NCBI GenBank assembly: GCA_001072465.1
Contig: JVKM01000061.1
Location: forward strand, 26,759 to 90,758
Length of the DNA: 64,000 nt
Direction: 5' to 3'
Source of the DNA: Xylanimonas cellulosilytica
GTDB taxonomy: Bacteria; Actinomycetota; Actinomycetes; Actinomycetales; Actinomycetaceae
Made by a program: the position numbers and the translations under genes. How positions within the stretch are numbered: position 1 is the first letter of the stretch; every line of letters begins with the position of its first letter. The notes under the pieces were generated by a model. The model ran no database searches. It worked only from the letters and a program-made list of their open reading frames with translations, and had not been told where the DNA came from. Of the stretch, positions 27,199 to 36,060 are shown one piece after another.

Positions 27199-27235
27199 AG
27201 CGTGGGCGGGGCTGCCCAGGTCCGTAGAGACGCGT

Positions 27236-27265
27236 GTGGGGCACGACCACCCGGTCGTGCCCCAC
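27236..27265 (-). terminator. Terminator of the HU gene
   Basis: 13-bp perfect stem GTGGGGCACGACC / GGTCGTGCCCCAC with a 4-nt loop, 25 bp downstream of the HU stop. Confidence 0.78.
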
Positions 27266-27289
27266 AGGCTATTCGCTAGTGTCAGCGCG

Positions 27290-27571
27290 TCACTTGGAGA
27301 CGGCCTTCTTCAGCGTGGAGCCAGCGGAGAGCTTCACACCGTAGCCAGCGGGGATCTTGATCTCTTCGCCGGTGCGGGGGTTACGGCCGGTGCGGGCGGC
27401 GCGCTCAACACGCTCGACGGAGAGCAGACCGGTCACCTTGACGGCCTCGCCCTTAGCCAGGGACTCAACGAGGACGGCCTGGAAGGCGGCCAGGGCCTCG
27501 TCGGCCTTCGCCTTGGTCAGGTCGGCACGTTCGGCAATCTGAGCGACAAGCTCGGTACGGTTCACGGACAT
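27290..27571 (-). CDS. HU family nucleoid protein
   Basis: A 93-residue histone-like protein that bends DNA. The N-terminal MSVNRTELVAQIAERADLTK dimerisation helices and the DNA-binding arm (RTGRNPRTGEEIKIPAG) are intact. It lacks the long Lys/Ala tail of mycobacterial HupB, so it is the short form. Monocistronic, with a strong terminator. Confidence 0.95.
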   Translation of the reverse strand: MSVNRTELVAQIAERADLTKAKADEALAAFQAVLVESLAKGEAVKVTGLLSVERVERAARTGRNPRTGEEIKIPAGYGVKLSAGSTLKKAVSK

Positions 27572-27879
27572 TGAGAAACCTCATTCCTGTTCGTTCTTGG
27601 TTACCACTGTCGTGGCCACGAATGACACACTACGAAATCTTTTGCGATTTTGCCGACTTTAGGGCCAGATTTCGCGGATTTCACGAAAATATCTCGTTTT
27701 TTTGCTCAAAAACCGTCAATTCTGTGCGACAGGTCACTCAAACTTGCCGAGTGGTTGCAATTCTGCGGAACTCAAATGCGCCGCCACCGGCACGTTTTTC
27801 GGTAACGGGAACCTTCCCACACACCGAGGACACACCCCTCTCATTAGACCTGACAAACATAGACGACCGACATACAAAA
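27572..27879 (-). promoter_or_regulatory. A+T-rich promoter region of the HU gene
   Basis: About 300 bp without a supported gene. It is much richer in A/T than its flanks, with several A- and T-tracts between 27640 and 27720. On the minus strand TTGACG (27719-27714) is a candidate -35; no single -10 stands out. A curved, A-tract-rich upstream region suits a strongly expressed nucleoid gene. Confidence 0.35.
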
Positions 27880-27913
27880 GGGCGGGGAGCGACCGTATGG
27901 CCGCTCCCCGCCC
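27880..27913 (-). terminator. Terminator of the former sugar ABC operon
   Basis: 12-bp stem GGGCGGGGAGCG / CGCTCCCCGCCC with a 10-nt loop, 22 bp after the stop of the permease remnant. Confidence 0.7.
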
Positions 27914-27935
27914 TGATGAGAAGCTTCGCGATGCC

Positions 27936-28193
27936 TCAGGCCGAGGCGCGCTGCTTGTTCCACACGTCGAAGGCGACAGCCAGGAGCAGGACAGCGCCCT
28001 TGACGATCTGCTGGGTGGAGGTGGAGGCACCCATGAGCTGCATGCCGTTAGACATGACGACCATGATGAGGCCACCGATGAGGGCGCCGGACAGACGTCC
28101 GATACCGCCGGTCGTCGACGCGCCACCGATGAAGCAGGCGGCGATGGCGTCGAGCTCGAACATATTTCCGGCCGAGGGCTGCGCGCCGTTCAC
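27936..28193 (-). pseudogene. Remnant (C-terminal ~85 residues) of a sugar ABC permease, MmsB/XylH type
   Basis: The reading frame NGAQPSAGNMFELDAIAACF, then GGASTTGGIGRLSGALIGGL, then QIVKGAVLLLAVAFDVWN matches the last quarter of multiple-monosaccharide ABC permeases. All preceding membrane segments (roughly 300 residues) are missing, and homology stops abruptly near 28193. A GTG with GAGGAG just upstream might allow translation of the stub. It sits behind a LacI-family regulator gene and a GTTAACGTTAAC operator and keeps its own terminator. The layout indicates one internal deletion that removed the rest of the operon. Confidence 0.75.
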
Positions 28194-28223
28194 ACTCCTC
28201 ACTGAGCATCGATGAGCGGTTGA

Positions 28224-28235
28224 GTTAACGTTAAC
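28224..28235. promoter_or_regulatory. LacI-type operator palindrome
   Basis: GTTAACGTTAAC, a perfect 12-bp palindrome with central CG, the classical GalR/LacI operator form. It lies between the LacI-family gene and the permease remnant. Confidence 0.65.
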
Positions 28236-28278
28236 ATTCACCCGCGCATGAAAGCAAATACGACTACCAAAAGAGCCT

Positions 28279-29292
28279 CTAACGAGGGCACACTCCCGTC
28301 GAACCGCGCACAACGAGGCGTGTAGGACGCACGTACGTGTCCACCGATTCTCCGTCGAGCGCGTGACTGACCGCCTCAAGCGCGCAGCGTCCGAGGTCCG
28401 CGAAATCCTGGCGCACCGTCGTCAGCCCCGGCCCCGCGTAGGCGGCCATTGGCACGTCGTCGAACCCCGCGACTGACACGTCGCCCGGAACACTCACCCC
28501 AGCCTCGGCGAACGCACGAAGAAGGCCGACCGCCACCTCGTCGTTCGCGCACATCACCGCGTCGGGCAGGCCGCCCTCGACGAGGTTCTGTCCTGCAACA
28601 TACCCCCAGCGCGCCTCCCACGAGCCGACAAGTGGCTCGCGCATCGGCAGACCCGCCTGATCCATCGCCTCGCGCCACCCGGCCACGCGTTCGCGAGCCT
28701 CGAACCACTCCTGAGGGCCCGCCACGCAGGCGATATCGCGATGACCGAGCGTCATCAGGTGCTCCGCGAGCGCGCGCGCACCTCCGCGCTGGTCCGCGTG
28801 AACGACCGACACCCCGCGACCGAACGTACGCCCGCCGGAGACCGCGACTACCGGCACGGACGCGCCCTGGGAGGCCACGGCCTCGGCGAGGGAATCAACG
28901 GGCGCGATGACGACGATCGCCTCGGCCGCCAGAGAGGAGAAGTGGTCGAAGGCACTGGCCACGTCGTCGGCACCGAAACGATCGAGGGCCACGACCGACG
29001 TGAAAAGCCCGGCCTCGCGGGCGGCGACCTCCAGGGCCACCAGCATCGAGGAGGGCCCGAAGTGGGCCGAGGTCGTGGTCACGACGCCGATAATGCCCGA
29101 GCGGGCGGTCACCAGTGCACGGGCAACCGAGTTCGGGCGGTATCCCAGCTGCTCAATCGCGGCCTGCACGCGCTCGCGCGTCCGAGGCGATACGCGCCCC
29201 TTGCCGTTCACAACGCGAGACACCGTCTGATGCGAGACACCGACCAATTCGGCCACATCCGCCATCGACGGAGGACGACCATTGCGCGTCAT
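28279..29292 (-). CDS. LacI-family transcriptional regulator
   Basis: A 337-residue regulator. The N-terminal helix-turn-helix and hinge (SMADVAELVGVSHQTVSRVV, residues 9-28, then LGYRPNSVARAL) are typical, as is the periplasmic-binding-like effector domain ending in VSVAGFDDVPMAAY and PGLTTVRQDF. It appears intact. Its presumed target operon survives only as an operator and a permease tail, so it may now be an orphan or act on distant genes. Its start lies 166 bp from the divergent NCS2 gene. Confidence 0.9.
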   Translation of the reverse strand: MTRNGRPPSMADVAELVGVSHQTVSRVVNGKGRVSPRTRERVQAAIEQLGYRPNSVARALVTARSGIIGVVTTTSAHFGPSSMLVALEVAAREAGLFTSVVALDRFGADDVASAFDHFSSLAAEAIVVIAPVDSLAEAVASQGASVPVVAVSGGRTFGRGVSVVHADQRGGARALAEHLMTLGHRDIACVAGPQEWFEARERVAGWREAMDQAGLPMREPLVGSWEARWGYVAGQNLVEGGLPDAVMCANDEVAVGLLRAFAEAGVSVPGDVSVAGFDDVPMAAYAGPGLTTVRQDFADLGRCALEAVSHALDGESVDTYVRPTRLVVRGSTGVCPR

Positions 29293-29458
29293 ACCGGCCT
29301 CCCTCCCGCATGCGTCCCGCTTTGTTCACATCGTAAACGACAAGAGCCCACGACATAGAACTCGCCACACTTTTTAAATAACTCGTAAAACAATCATGCT
29401 GATCACAGAGAATAGAGGCGTCCCTAACACAACTTGGATAAAGGTCCAGGAGACACAG

Positions 29459-31399
29459 ATGGCATCAAGCCCCTCGTCCGCTCCCCACCCCGTCGATCAA
29501 GTCCCTCCCTTTGGGAAACTCACCATTCTGGGCATTCAGCACGTCCTCGCGTTCTACGCGGGCGCCGTGGTCGTCCCGCTCGTCATTGCTTCCGGCCTCG
29601 GGCTCGACAACCACACGCTGGTCCACCTCATTAACGCAGACCTGCTCACCTGTGGCATCGCCACCATCATCCAGTCGGCCGGCATCGGCCGCTTCATCGG
29701 CGTGAAGCTCCCCCTCATCCAGGGCGTCACCTTCACCGCCGTCTCACCCCTCATCGCGATCGGCGCGGCTGCAACGCCCGCCGGCGCCGACCCGACGACC
29801 GGCCTGGCCACCATGTACGGCTCCATCATCGCCGTCGGCCTCATCGTCTTCCTGGTCGCTCCTTTCTTCGCCAAGCTCCTGCGCTTCTTCCCGCCGATCG
29901 TCACGGGCACACTCCTGACCGTCATGGGCACGACGCTCCTGTCCGTCTCCGCCGGTGACATCGTTGCCTGGGCCGATAAGGCCACCGATGATGCAGCGAA
30001 GGCAGCCGCAACATTCGAGGCACTCGGCTTCGCTTTTGGAACGATCGCGATCATCGTCATCATCCAGCGCCTCTTCAAGGGCTTCATGGGCACCCTGTCC
30101 GTCCTGCTCGCCTTGCTCATCATGACAGCCGTTGCCTTTGCGATGGGCAAGACCGATTTCTCGGGCGTGGGAGAAGCCAGCTGGCTGGGCATCACCACGC
30201 CCTTCTACTTCGGCATCCCGAAGTTCTCCGCCACCGCGCTCCTCGCCATGATCATCGTCATGGCCGTGACCGCCGTGGAGACCACGGGCGACGTCTTCGC
30301 CACCGGCGAGGTCGTGGGCAAGCGCATCGCCCCGCGCGACATCGCCAACGCCCTGCGCGCCGACGGCCTGTCCACGCTGCTGGGCGGCGTCCTCAACTCC
30401 TTCCCCTACACCTGCTTCGCGCAGAACGTCGGCCTCGTGCGCCTCACCCGCGTGAAGTCCCGCTGGGTCGTCACCGCCGCGGGCGTCTTCATGATCTTCC
30501 TGGGCCTGCTGCCCAAGGCAGCGGCAATCGTCGCAGCCATCCCGCAGCCTGTCATCGGCGGGGCCTCCCTGGCGATGTTCGCCAACGTCGCCGTCGTCGG
30601 CATCCAGACCCTGGCGAAGGTTGACCTGCGCGACAACCGCAACGCCGTCATCGTCTCCACGTCGATCGGCCTGGCCCTCCTCGTGACTCTCAAGCCCGGC
30701 ATTGTCTCGGTCATGCCCTCCTGGCTGCAGATCATCTTCGGCTCCGGCGTGACCATCGGCTCGCTAACGGCCATCATCCTGAATCTCCTGTTCTTCCACA
30801 TCGGACGCCCGGCCTCGCCGGACGTGGCCGTGGTGGACGGCAAGAAGATCAACCTGGACGACATCAATGCGATGGATCGCGACCAGTTCGTCGCGACTTT
30901 CTCGTCGATGTTCTCCGCTCACACGTGGCCGGTCGAGCGCGCCTGGGAGTCCCGTCCCTTCGCCTCCGTGTCTGAGCTGCGTTCCTCCTTCGAGGACGCC
31001 GTCCTGGCGGCCAGCCCCGAGGAGGCCGAGGAGCTCATCGCCTCCTACACGGACGTCGTCTCCCTGGTCCTCGACGGCGCGGGTGACGAGCAGGCCAGCT
31101 CGGACACCTCGTCGCTGTCCGTGGGCGAGGTGTCCTCCGAGGAGGCTGAGGAGCTGCGCGCCCTGGCAGCCGCCTACCGCGAGAAGTTCGGCCGCCCGCT
31201 GGTCATCTGCGTAGATAACGTGGTGGACCGCAAGCACCTGCTGTCGTCGGGCTGGCGCCGCGTCGAGCACTCCCCCGCTCGCGAGGCTCGCTTCGCGCTC
31301 GGCGAGGTCATCGACATCGCGGACCTGCGCTTCGATCAGCTGGTCGCCGACGCGAACCCCATGCGCGCCGCGTGGGACGCTGGCTTTGAGCGCCTCTGA
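29459..31399 (+). CDS. NCS2 purine permease fused to an OHCU-decarboxylase-like domain
   Basis: 646 residues; the ATG is fixed by AGGAG 6 nt upstream. Residues about 15-450 form a nucleobase-cation-symporter-2 protein of the xanthine/urate branch, with the TM8 Glu in AVETTGDVFATGE (residue 274) and the QNVGLVRLT motif (322-330). Residues about 465-646 match 2-oxo-4-hydroxy-4-carboxy-5-ureidoimidazoline decarboxylase (UraD): INAMDRDQFVATF, WPVERAWESRPF, LAAAYREKFGRPLVICV and the terminal helix. At the place of the catalytic HPDL motif there is SYTDV, so the key His is Tyr530; the EQAS Glu (544) remains. The soluble part may be a non-catalytic sensor or have changed chemistry (inference). Confidence 0.82.
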   Translation: MASSPSSAPHPVDQVPPFGKLTILGIQHVLAFYAGAVVVPLVIASGLGLDNHTLVHLINADLLTCGIATIIQSAGIGRFIGVKLPLIQGVTFTAVSPLIAIGAAATPAGADPTTGLATMYGSIIAVGLIVFLVAPFFAKLLRFFPPIVTGTLLTVMGTTLLSVSAGDIVAWADKATDDAAKAAATFEALGFAFGTIAIIVIIQRLFKGFMGTLSVLLALLIMTAVAFAMGKTDFSGVGEASWLGITTPFYFGIPKFSATALLAMIIVMAVTAVETTGDVFATGEVVGKRIAPRDIANALRADGLSTLLGGVLNSFPYTCFAQNVGLVRLTRVKSRWVVTAAGVFMIFLGLLPKAAAIVAAIPQPVIGGASLAMFANVAVVGIQTLAKVDLRDNRNAVIVSTSIGLALLVTLKPGIVSVMPSWLQIIFGSGVTIGSLTAIILNLLFFHIGRPASPDVAVVDGKKINLDDINAMDRDQFVATFSSMFSAHTWPVERAWESRPFASVSELRSSFEDAVLAASPEEAEELIASYTDVVSLVLDGAGDEQASSDTSSLSVGEVSSEEAEELRALAAAYREKFGRPLVICVDNVVDRKHLLSSGWRRVEHSPAREARFALGEVIDIADLRFDQLVADANPMRAAWDAGFERL

Positions 31400-31427
31400 G
31401 TAGCTTTCAGCTTCTCTGACTGACGAG

Positions 31428-31471
31428 GCCGGGGCGCGTCGGGCAATACGCCTGACGCGCCCCGGCTTTTT
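31428..31471 (+). terminator. Rho-independent terminator of the NCS2 fusion gene
   Basis: 13-bp stem GCCGGGGCGCGTC / GACGCGCCCCGGC followed by TTTTT. Confidence 0.88.
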
Positions 31472-31501
31472 CAGGCCCACAACACCCCAGCCAGACAAAA
31501 G

Positions 31502-31606
31502 TCGCACGTAATTCGACTGCGTGAATATTCAACAACATCCAGAAACGTTGCAATTCCAATGACCACAATTCAATGTTTGAAGCAGCCGCGGGGGAATTAC
31601 GTGCGA
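31502..31606. repeat. 105-bp MITE-like element with 13-bp terminal inverted repeats
   Basis: TCGCACGTAATTC at 31502-31514 is repeated as its exact complement at 31594-31606. The interior is A/T-rich and has no gene. No target-site duplication is obvious. The rest of 31472-31690 holds nothing else I can support. Confidence 0.5.
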
Positions 31607-31690
31607 AATTGGTGAGCAGCACGAAAGATGCCTGAAACAGCATTCTTCCCACAGCACACAGTTCCCACGACTCGCTCCAGATGCAGATAC

Positions 31691-31822
31691 GCCGAGGGGC
31701 CGACCTGGCGGTCGGCCCCTCGGCGTATCCCATCAACACAGTGCAAGTTGTCCCAGAAGGCTCCTCAATGATGTCTCGTCGGCATTGCTCGGGCCCGGCC
31801 CGTGCCGTATTCCCTTGTGATG
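31691..31822 (-). ncRNA. Candidate small RNA, copy A
   Basis: About 190 bp here are repeated near 36061-36255 at roughly 80% identity. On the minus strand TACAGT (31834-31829) is a -10 candidate, preceded by an inverted repeat CCTTGC-N7-GCAAGG. The proposed transcript folds into CGGCA-[CGGGC cgg GCCCG]-agcaa-TGCCG and ends in a perfect 15-bp hairpin GCCGAGGGGCCGACC / GGTCGGCCCCTCGGC. Compared with copy B, the inner stem shows a G-C to A-U compensatory change, while any protein reading would be frame-disrupted. It lies downstream of the first protease gene. The U tract after the hairpin is poor. Confidence 0.45.
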
Positions 31823-31919
31823 ACACCTACTGTAGGAGCCCAACCTTGCGGCAACGGCAAGGTGAGCTGAGAAAATCCTGGGATTTTAACCCGGCAGATA
31901 ATTGACTGATCACAAGACG

Positions 31920-31953
31920 AGTGTGTGCCCCCGGTTTCCCGGGGGCACACACT
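31920..31953 (-). terminator. Terminator of the first subtilase gene
   Basis: 15-bp stem AGTGTGTGCCCCCGG / CCGGGGGCACACACT with a TTTC loop, 34 bp after the stop. Confidence 0.82.
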
Positions 31954-31986
31954 GCGTTACGCGCTGTCAGTGCTGCGCGTTAGGCC

Positions 31987-34900
31987 TCAGCCGTTCCACT
32001 GGCCGTTCTCGGCGAAGTAGTACCACTTCCAGCCGATCCAGTGCCCACCCGTGTACATCGCGCCCGAATCGGTGCTCAGGTAGTACCAGAAGCCGCCATC
32101 CTTCAACCAGCCGGTCGTCAACGCGCCACTGGGGGCCATGAAGTACCAGGACGAGCCGTCCTTCACCCAACCGGTCGCCATCGCGCCGCTGCCGGGCGTC
32201 AGGTAGTACCAGGTCGGACCATCAAGCAGCCAACCGGTGACCATGCGACCCGTCGCCGGATCCAGGTAGTACCAGGAGGAGCCATCCTTCACCCAGCCAC
32301 TCGCCTGGGCACCCGAAGCGTCGTGGTAGAACCACGAACCAGCCTCACTCACCCAACCGGTACGCATGTAGCCATCCGCACCGAAGCGGTAGGTGGAGTT
32401 GCCGATCTGCAGCGTCTGGCTCACCGGGTAGGTCCCGTCGGCGTAGCGGTACCACCAGCCGACCGAATCGCTGATCCACGCCCCGCCCTGAGGCGCGGGC
32501 ACCGGGTTCGGCTCAGGGGCCGGAGTCGGATCCGGGGTCGGGGCGGGCGTCGGATCGCCCTGGAGGCGCACCTCCTGCTTGGCGGGGTTCACGCCCCAGT
32601 CCCAGGCGAAGAGGTACGGGGTCACCGGGGCCTCGTCCGTGCGTCCCTGCTGCGCCCAGGCGGCCTTCAGCTCCGAGACGGGCACGTCGAAGTGGTAGCG
32701 GTACGCGCCATCGGCCAGGACCTCACCGTCGTCCTCGACGAGCTTGCGGTAGTACCACGTGCCGTCGGCGTCCTCGTGGAAGTCGATGCCGGCCACGGGC
32801 GAGGCATCGGTGACGTCGAAGGACACCGTGCGGGCGTCGCCCTCGCCGTTCACCGTGAGGTTGGAGATGACGGGGGCCTGCGTGTCCAGCGTGAACTCGT
32901 AGCTCATCTGGTGCTTCTGCGAGGACGGCCCGTCCGTCGCCGCCTCGATCGTCAGCGTGTAGGCGCCGTCGGGCAGCTCGTTGCCGGACTGGTCGTAGCC
33001 GTCGAAGAAGGGTTCCTCACCGGCGAACTCACCCGGCTTCGTCCAGCCGGTCTCGAGGTCGTAGAGGGACTTGCGCACGCGGTTGATCGTGTAGGAGCGC
33101 ACTGACTCGCCCGCAGAGTTCCGGTAGGTGACAGACATCGACGGGACCGAGCGCAGCATGCCGGTCATCGGCGCGATCTTGTCGGGGGCGCCGGCCCACT
33201 TGGCGCGCGAGGTGATGAGGCGCTGCGTGTTGATCGTCGTGACCAGGTTCGAGTCCTGCTTGTCCGACAGCGGGTTCAGCGCTCCCAGCGGGATGGAGGA
33301 GTGAGCGTTGACCAGCGCGGAACGGTAGACGTGCACGGGCGTCGTCTCATCGTCCGACCACTTGCCGTCGAAGACGTTCGGGGCTCCCCACGAGCCGTAG
33401 AAGCCCAGGTAGGGCACGGTCAGGCTCGGGGTCCCGTCCTCGCTCGTGAAGGTCACGGCGCCGTCGATGAAGGTTCCCTTGGGGGCGTTCTCCGAGGCAA
33501 AGGCCGCGAACTCGGACTCGGGGGTCACGGTGACGGTCACGGTGGCGTTCGACATCGCGGGGACCGTGATCTGCTGGGCGTCCCCGGCCTCGGCGACGCC
33601 GTCACCGGAGAAGGTCAGCGAGATGCCCGCGCCCGCCCAGTTCTGTGAGTGCTCGAGGAAGAGGCCCTCCTCAATCATCTCGGAAAGCGCCTGGCCGCCG
33701 AGGGTGTAGGTGTGAGCAGCGTCCGAGAGGTTGGTCAGCTGCACCTGGAAGGTCCACCCCTTCGTCCCGTCGCCGAGGTCGGCCTTGGGTCGGGAGGGAT
33801 CGGCAGCGCCGACAACGGTCGGGTAGACGGTCGCGGTGGTCGCTGCGAGCGCGTCGACAGCCCCCGCGCCGACCCTGCGCGGCGAGTAGTAGGTGCCGTC
33901 GCCCAGCTCAACGTCGACGAGCGGGTGGGCGGTGCCCATGAGGAGGTTGGTGACAACCGCGTTCTTCTGCTGCGCGCTCATTCCGGAAAAGGCGGGATCG
34001 CTCGCGAGGCGCTCGCGCACGAGGGCACTAATGCCCGCGACCTGCGGGGATGCCATCGAGGTGCCCGACAGGCGCTGATACTCGTTGCCGAGGTAGGCCG
34101 ACATGATGTCGCCGCCGGGGGCAGCGATCTCAGGCTTGAGGGTCAGGTCGGGGGCCACGCCCCACGCCGAGAACTCCGAGGCGGTCGGGTTGTTCGAGGC
34201 CAGCACGATGCCGGAGTGCGTGACGGTCACGGTGACGTCGGCTCCGTTGGCGGCGGCCAGGGCCTCGCGGATCGCCTCGCCGTCACTCTTGGTGATGGTC
34301 ACCGTCGGCATCGACGTGGTCGAGCCGAGGATCGCCTGGTAGGGCGTGCCGGCCTCGTCCGTGTCAGCGACCATGAGGGCCGCGGGTGCAGGCGAGAGAG
34401 CCGCCAGGTTGCGCGCCTTGAGCTCCTCGGTCATGGCCGAGCCGTCGCGGGAGTCGGTGCCGCCCTTGTCCTCAAGGACGATCACGCCGGAAAGGTCGGC
34501 GCCCGTGTACTGCTCTAGCTGGCCGGTGCCGCCAGCACCGGCGTCGACGATGCGGTAGGTCTTCTCAGCGATGTCGCGCAGGCCACGCACAGCCGCACCC
34601 TGGCCGTCGAGGGCGGTGCGGTAGGCGATCTTGCGATCGCCCAGGCGCACGTAGGACAGGGCCTCCTGGTTGTCGACGGAGGCGACTGCCAGGGTGGACT
34701 TGTAGGAGGCGGGTTCGCCGAGCGTGCCCGTGTCGGGGTCGGTCGCGAACGGCTTGTTCTGGCCGGAGTTGTTGCCATACGCGTTGGAGAAGGCGTTGCC
34801 GCCCGCCGCGTTGACGGTGATGCCAGCGGCGGCGAGCTTCTCGTACACCCCGGCGAAGACGCTGCCGGCGTCGCTGCTCATGCCGGAGTCGTCGCCCAGG

Positions 34901-35904
34901 GACAGGTTGATGACGTCGGGCTTGATGACGAGCGCATCATCGAGGGCTGCGAGCAGCGCGCTGTCGGGCATCGATCCGTCCTCGTCCGAGGCGACCTTGG
35001 CGACGACGATCTGCGCGTGGGGCGCGGTGCCCTGCAGGACGTCGGCGTTGGCGGCCGCGATCGCGGTGACATGCGTGCCGTGGGACAGGTCCTTCTCCGA
35101 ATGGGGGACGACGTCGGCGTCGTTGTCCGCGTAGTCGTAGGCGAAGGGAATCTTGCTGTTGACGTACGTGCCGGTGCCGCCGTGCGGGAGCTTACCCGCG
35201 AAGGTCTGCACGTCGGCCTGGCTCATGCGTACCTCGACGCCCTCCATCGAGCCGGCGAAGGCGTCGTGGTCGGTCTGCAGGCCGGAGTCGATGACTTCGA
35301 TGACCTGACGATCGCCCTTGAGGGCGACCTCGTTCGCGCGCGTCATCGCCAGGGACGAGGCGTTCTTGAGGACGGGCGCACCGCTCCCCTGCTCCTCAGT
35401 CTCCATTGGCTTGTGGACGCCCTCGATGAAGGCAGTCTTGACGCCCTCGACCTTCTGGATCGCGGAGAGAGCCGAGCCGGGCGCCTCGATAGCGAAGCCG
35501 ACGAAAGCGTTGGTGTACTCACGCACTGTCGTGACCTGCGCACCGGGGACGACTCCCTCGACCGCGGAGGTAATGCGGGCCTTCACGTCGTCGCGCGTGG
35601 CCTGCGTGGAGCCACCGGCTGTTCCATCCTCCAACTGGACGATGATCGTGGTCGGGGTGTCGTCGGCCGCCTCCTGGCCGGACGAGGCGTCGGGCAGGGT
35701 CACTCCCCCGGCCTCGGCCTGGCGGATGGACAGCAGCGCGTCCTCGACTCGCGTACCTGACTGCGCGTCCTTCGACGAGGCGTGGGTGGGGTTGGCGGGG
35801 AGGACACCGCCCGGCTGCGGGCTCGCTGCGAGCGCCGGGACGCTCACGCCGGTCAGGGCGAGGGCTGCGGCGAGCGCGAGTGCCGGGGTGGGGTGATGGG
35901 ACAT
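31987..35904 (-). CDS. Secreted S8 subtilase with cell-wall-binding repeats (P1)
   Basis: 1305 residues from MSHHPTPALALAAALALTG, a signal peptide ending near AlaLeuAla-26. Propeptide-like region about 85-165. Peptidase S8 domain with intact Asp206 (VIDSG), His275 (SHGTHV), Asn370 (AAGGN) and Ser616 (SGTSMASP), interrupted by a PA-type insert (about 450-570), as in lactocepin and C5a peptidase. Fn3-like domains follow, then a Pro-rich linker (about 1115-1138) and seven or so choline-binding-type repeats (SGWVKDGSSWYYLDPATG) to the end. It should be wall-attached and digest host or bacterial proteins. First of three related subtilase-type genes in the island; flanked by the two candidate small RNAs. 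Confidence 0.9.
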   Translation of the reverse strand: MSHHPTPALALAAALALTGVSVPALAASPQPGGVLPANPTHASSKDAQSGTRVEDALLSIRQAEAGGVTLPDASSGQEAADDTPTTIIVQLEDGTAGGSTQATRDDVKARITSAVEGVVPGAQVTTVREYTNAFVGFAIEAPGSALSAIQKVEGVKTAFIEGVHKPMETEEQGSGAPVLKNASSLAMTRANEVALKGDRQVIEVIDSGLQTDHDAFAGSMEGVEVRMSQADVQTFAGKLPHGGTGTYVNSKIPFAYDYADNDADVVPHSEKDLSHGTHVTAIAAANADVLQGTAPHAQIVVAKVASDEDGSMPDSALLAALDDALVIKPDVINLSLGDDSGMSSDAGSVFAGVYEKLAAAGITVNAAGGNAFSNAYGNNSGQNKPFATDPDTGTLGEPASYKSTLAVASVDNQEALSYVRLGDRKIAYRTALDGQGAAVRGLRDIAEKTYRIVDAGAGGTGQLEQYTGADLSGVIVLEDKGGTDSRDGSAMTEELKARNLAALSPAPAALMVADTDEAGTPYQAILGSTTSMPTVTITKSDGEAIREALAAANGADVTVTVTHSGIVLASNNPTASEFSAWGVAPDLTLKPEIAAPGGDIMSAYLGNEYQRLSGTSMASPQVAGISALVRERLASDPAFSGMSAQQKNAVVTNLLMGTAHPLVDVELGDGTYYSPRRVGAGAVDALAATTATVYPTVVGAADPSRPKADLGDGTKGWTFQVQLTNLSDAAHTYTLGGQALSEMIEEGLFLEHSQNWAGAGISLTFSGDGVAEAGDAQQITVPAMSNATVTVTVTPESEFAAFASENAPKGTFIDGAVTFTSEDGTPSLTVPYLGFYGSWGAPNVFDGKWSDDETTPVHVYRSALVNAHSSIPLGALNPLSDKQDSNLVTTINTQRLITSRAKWAGAPDKIAPMTGMLRSVPSMSVTYRNSAGESVRSYTINRVRKSLYDLETGWTKPGEFAGEEPFFDGYDQSGNELPDGAYTLTIEAATDGPSSQKHQMSYEFTLDTQAPVISNLTVNGEGDARTVSFDVTDASPVAGIDFHEDADGTWYYRKLVEDDGEVLADGAYRYHFDVPVSELKAAWAQQGRTDEAPVTPYLFAWDWGVNPAKQEVRLQGDPTPAPTPDPTPAPEPNPVPAPQGGAWISDSVGWWYRYADGTYPVSQTLQIGNSTYRFGADGYMRTGWVSEAGSWFYHDASGAQASGWVKDGSSWYYLDPATGRMVTGWLLDGPTWYYLTPGSGAMATGWVKDGSSWYFMAPSGALTTGWLKDGGFWYYLSTDSGAMYTGGHWIGWKWYYFAENGQWNG

Positions 35905-36060
35905 CAATGGCTCACTTACGTGTCGACGAGATGACGATCTGGTGCGCGTCTGGCTGACGCGCCGTCCCATTATGCGAAAGTTCTTCCAGTTGTGCAGTAT
36001 GCATGTCCGATAGATGGCCCAGTGTCCACGCACTGACATTTTGTGCAGGCCTGAATACAA

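Larger units (their letters stand above)
26455..27235. other. 780-bp gene-free region rich in short repeats
   Basis: No supported gene: open frames here have no ribosome-binding site and no recognisable protein. The stretch instead holds two periodic repeat arrays (26668-26744 and 27119-27198), a long inverted repeat (27015-27088), a direct repeat CGGCGTGTCGC near 26933-26954, and a possible degenerate array unit (TGCAAATCCCCCCATTTGG, near 26963). It lies between the convergent ABC operon and the HU gene. Confidence 0.6.
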
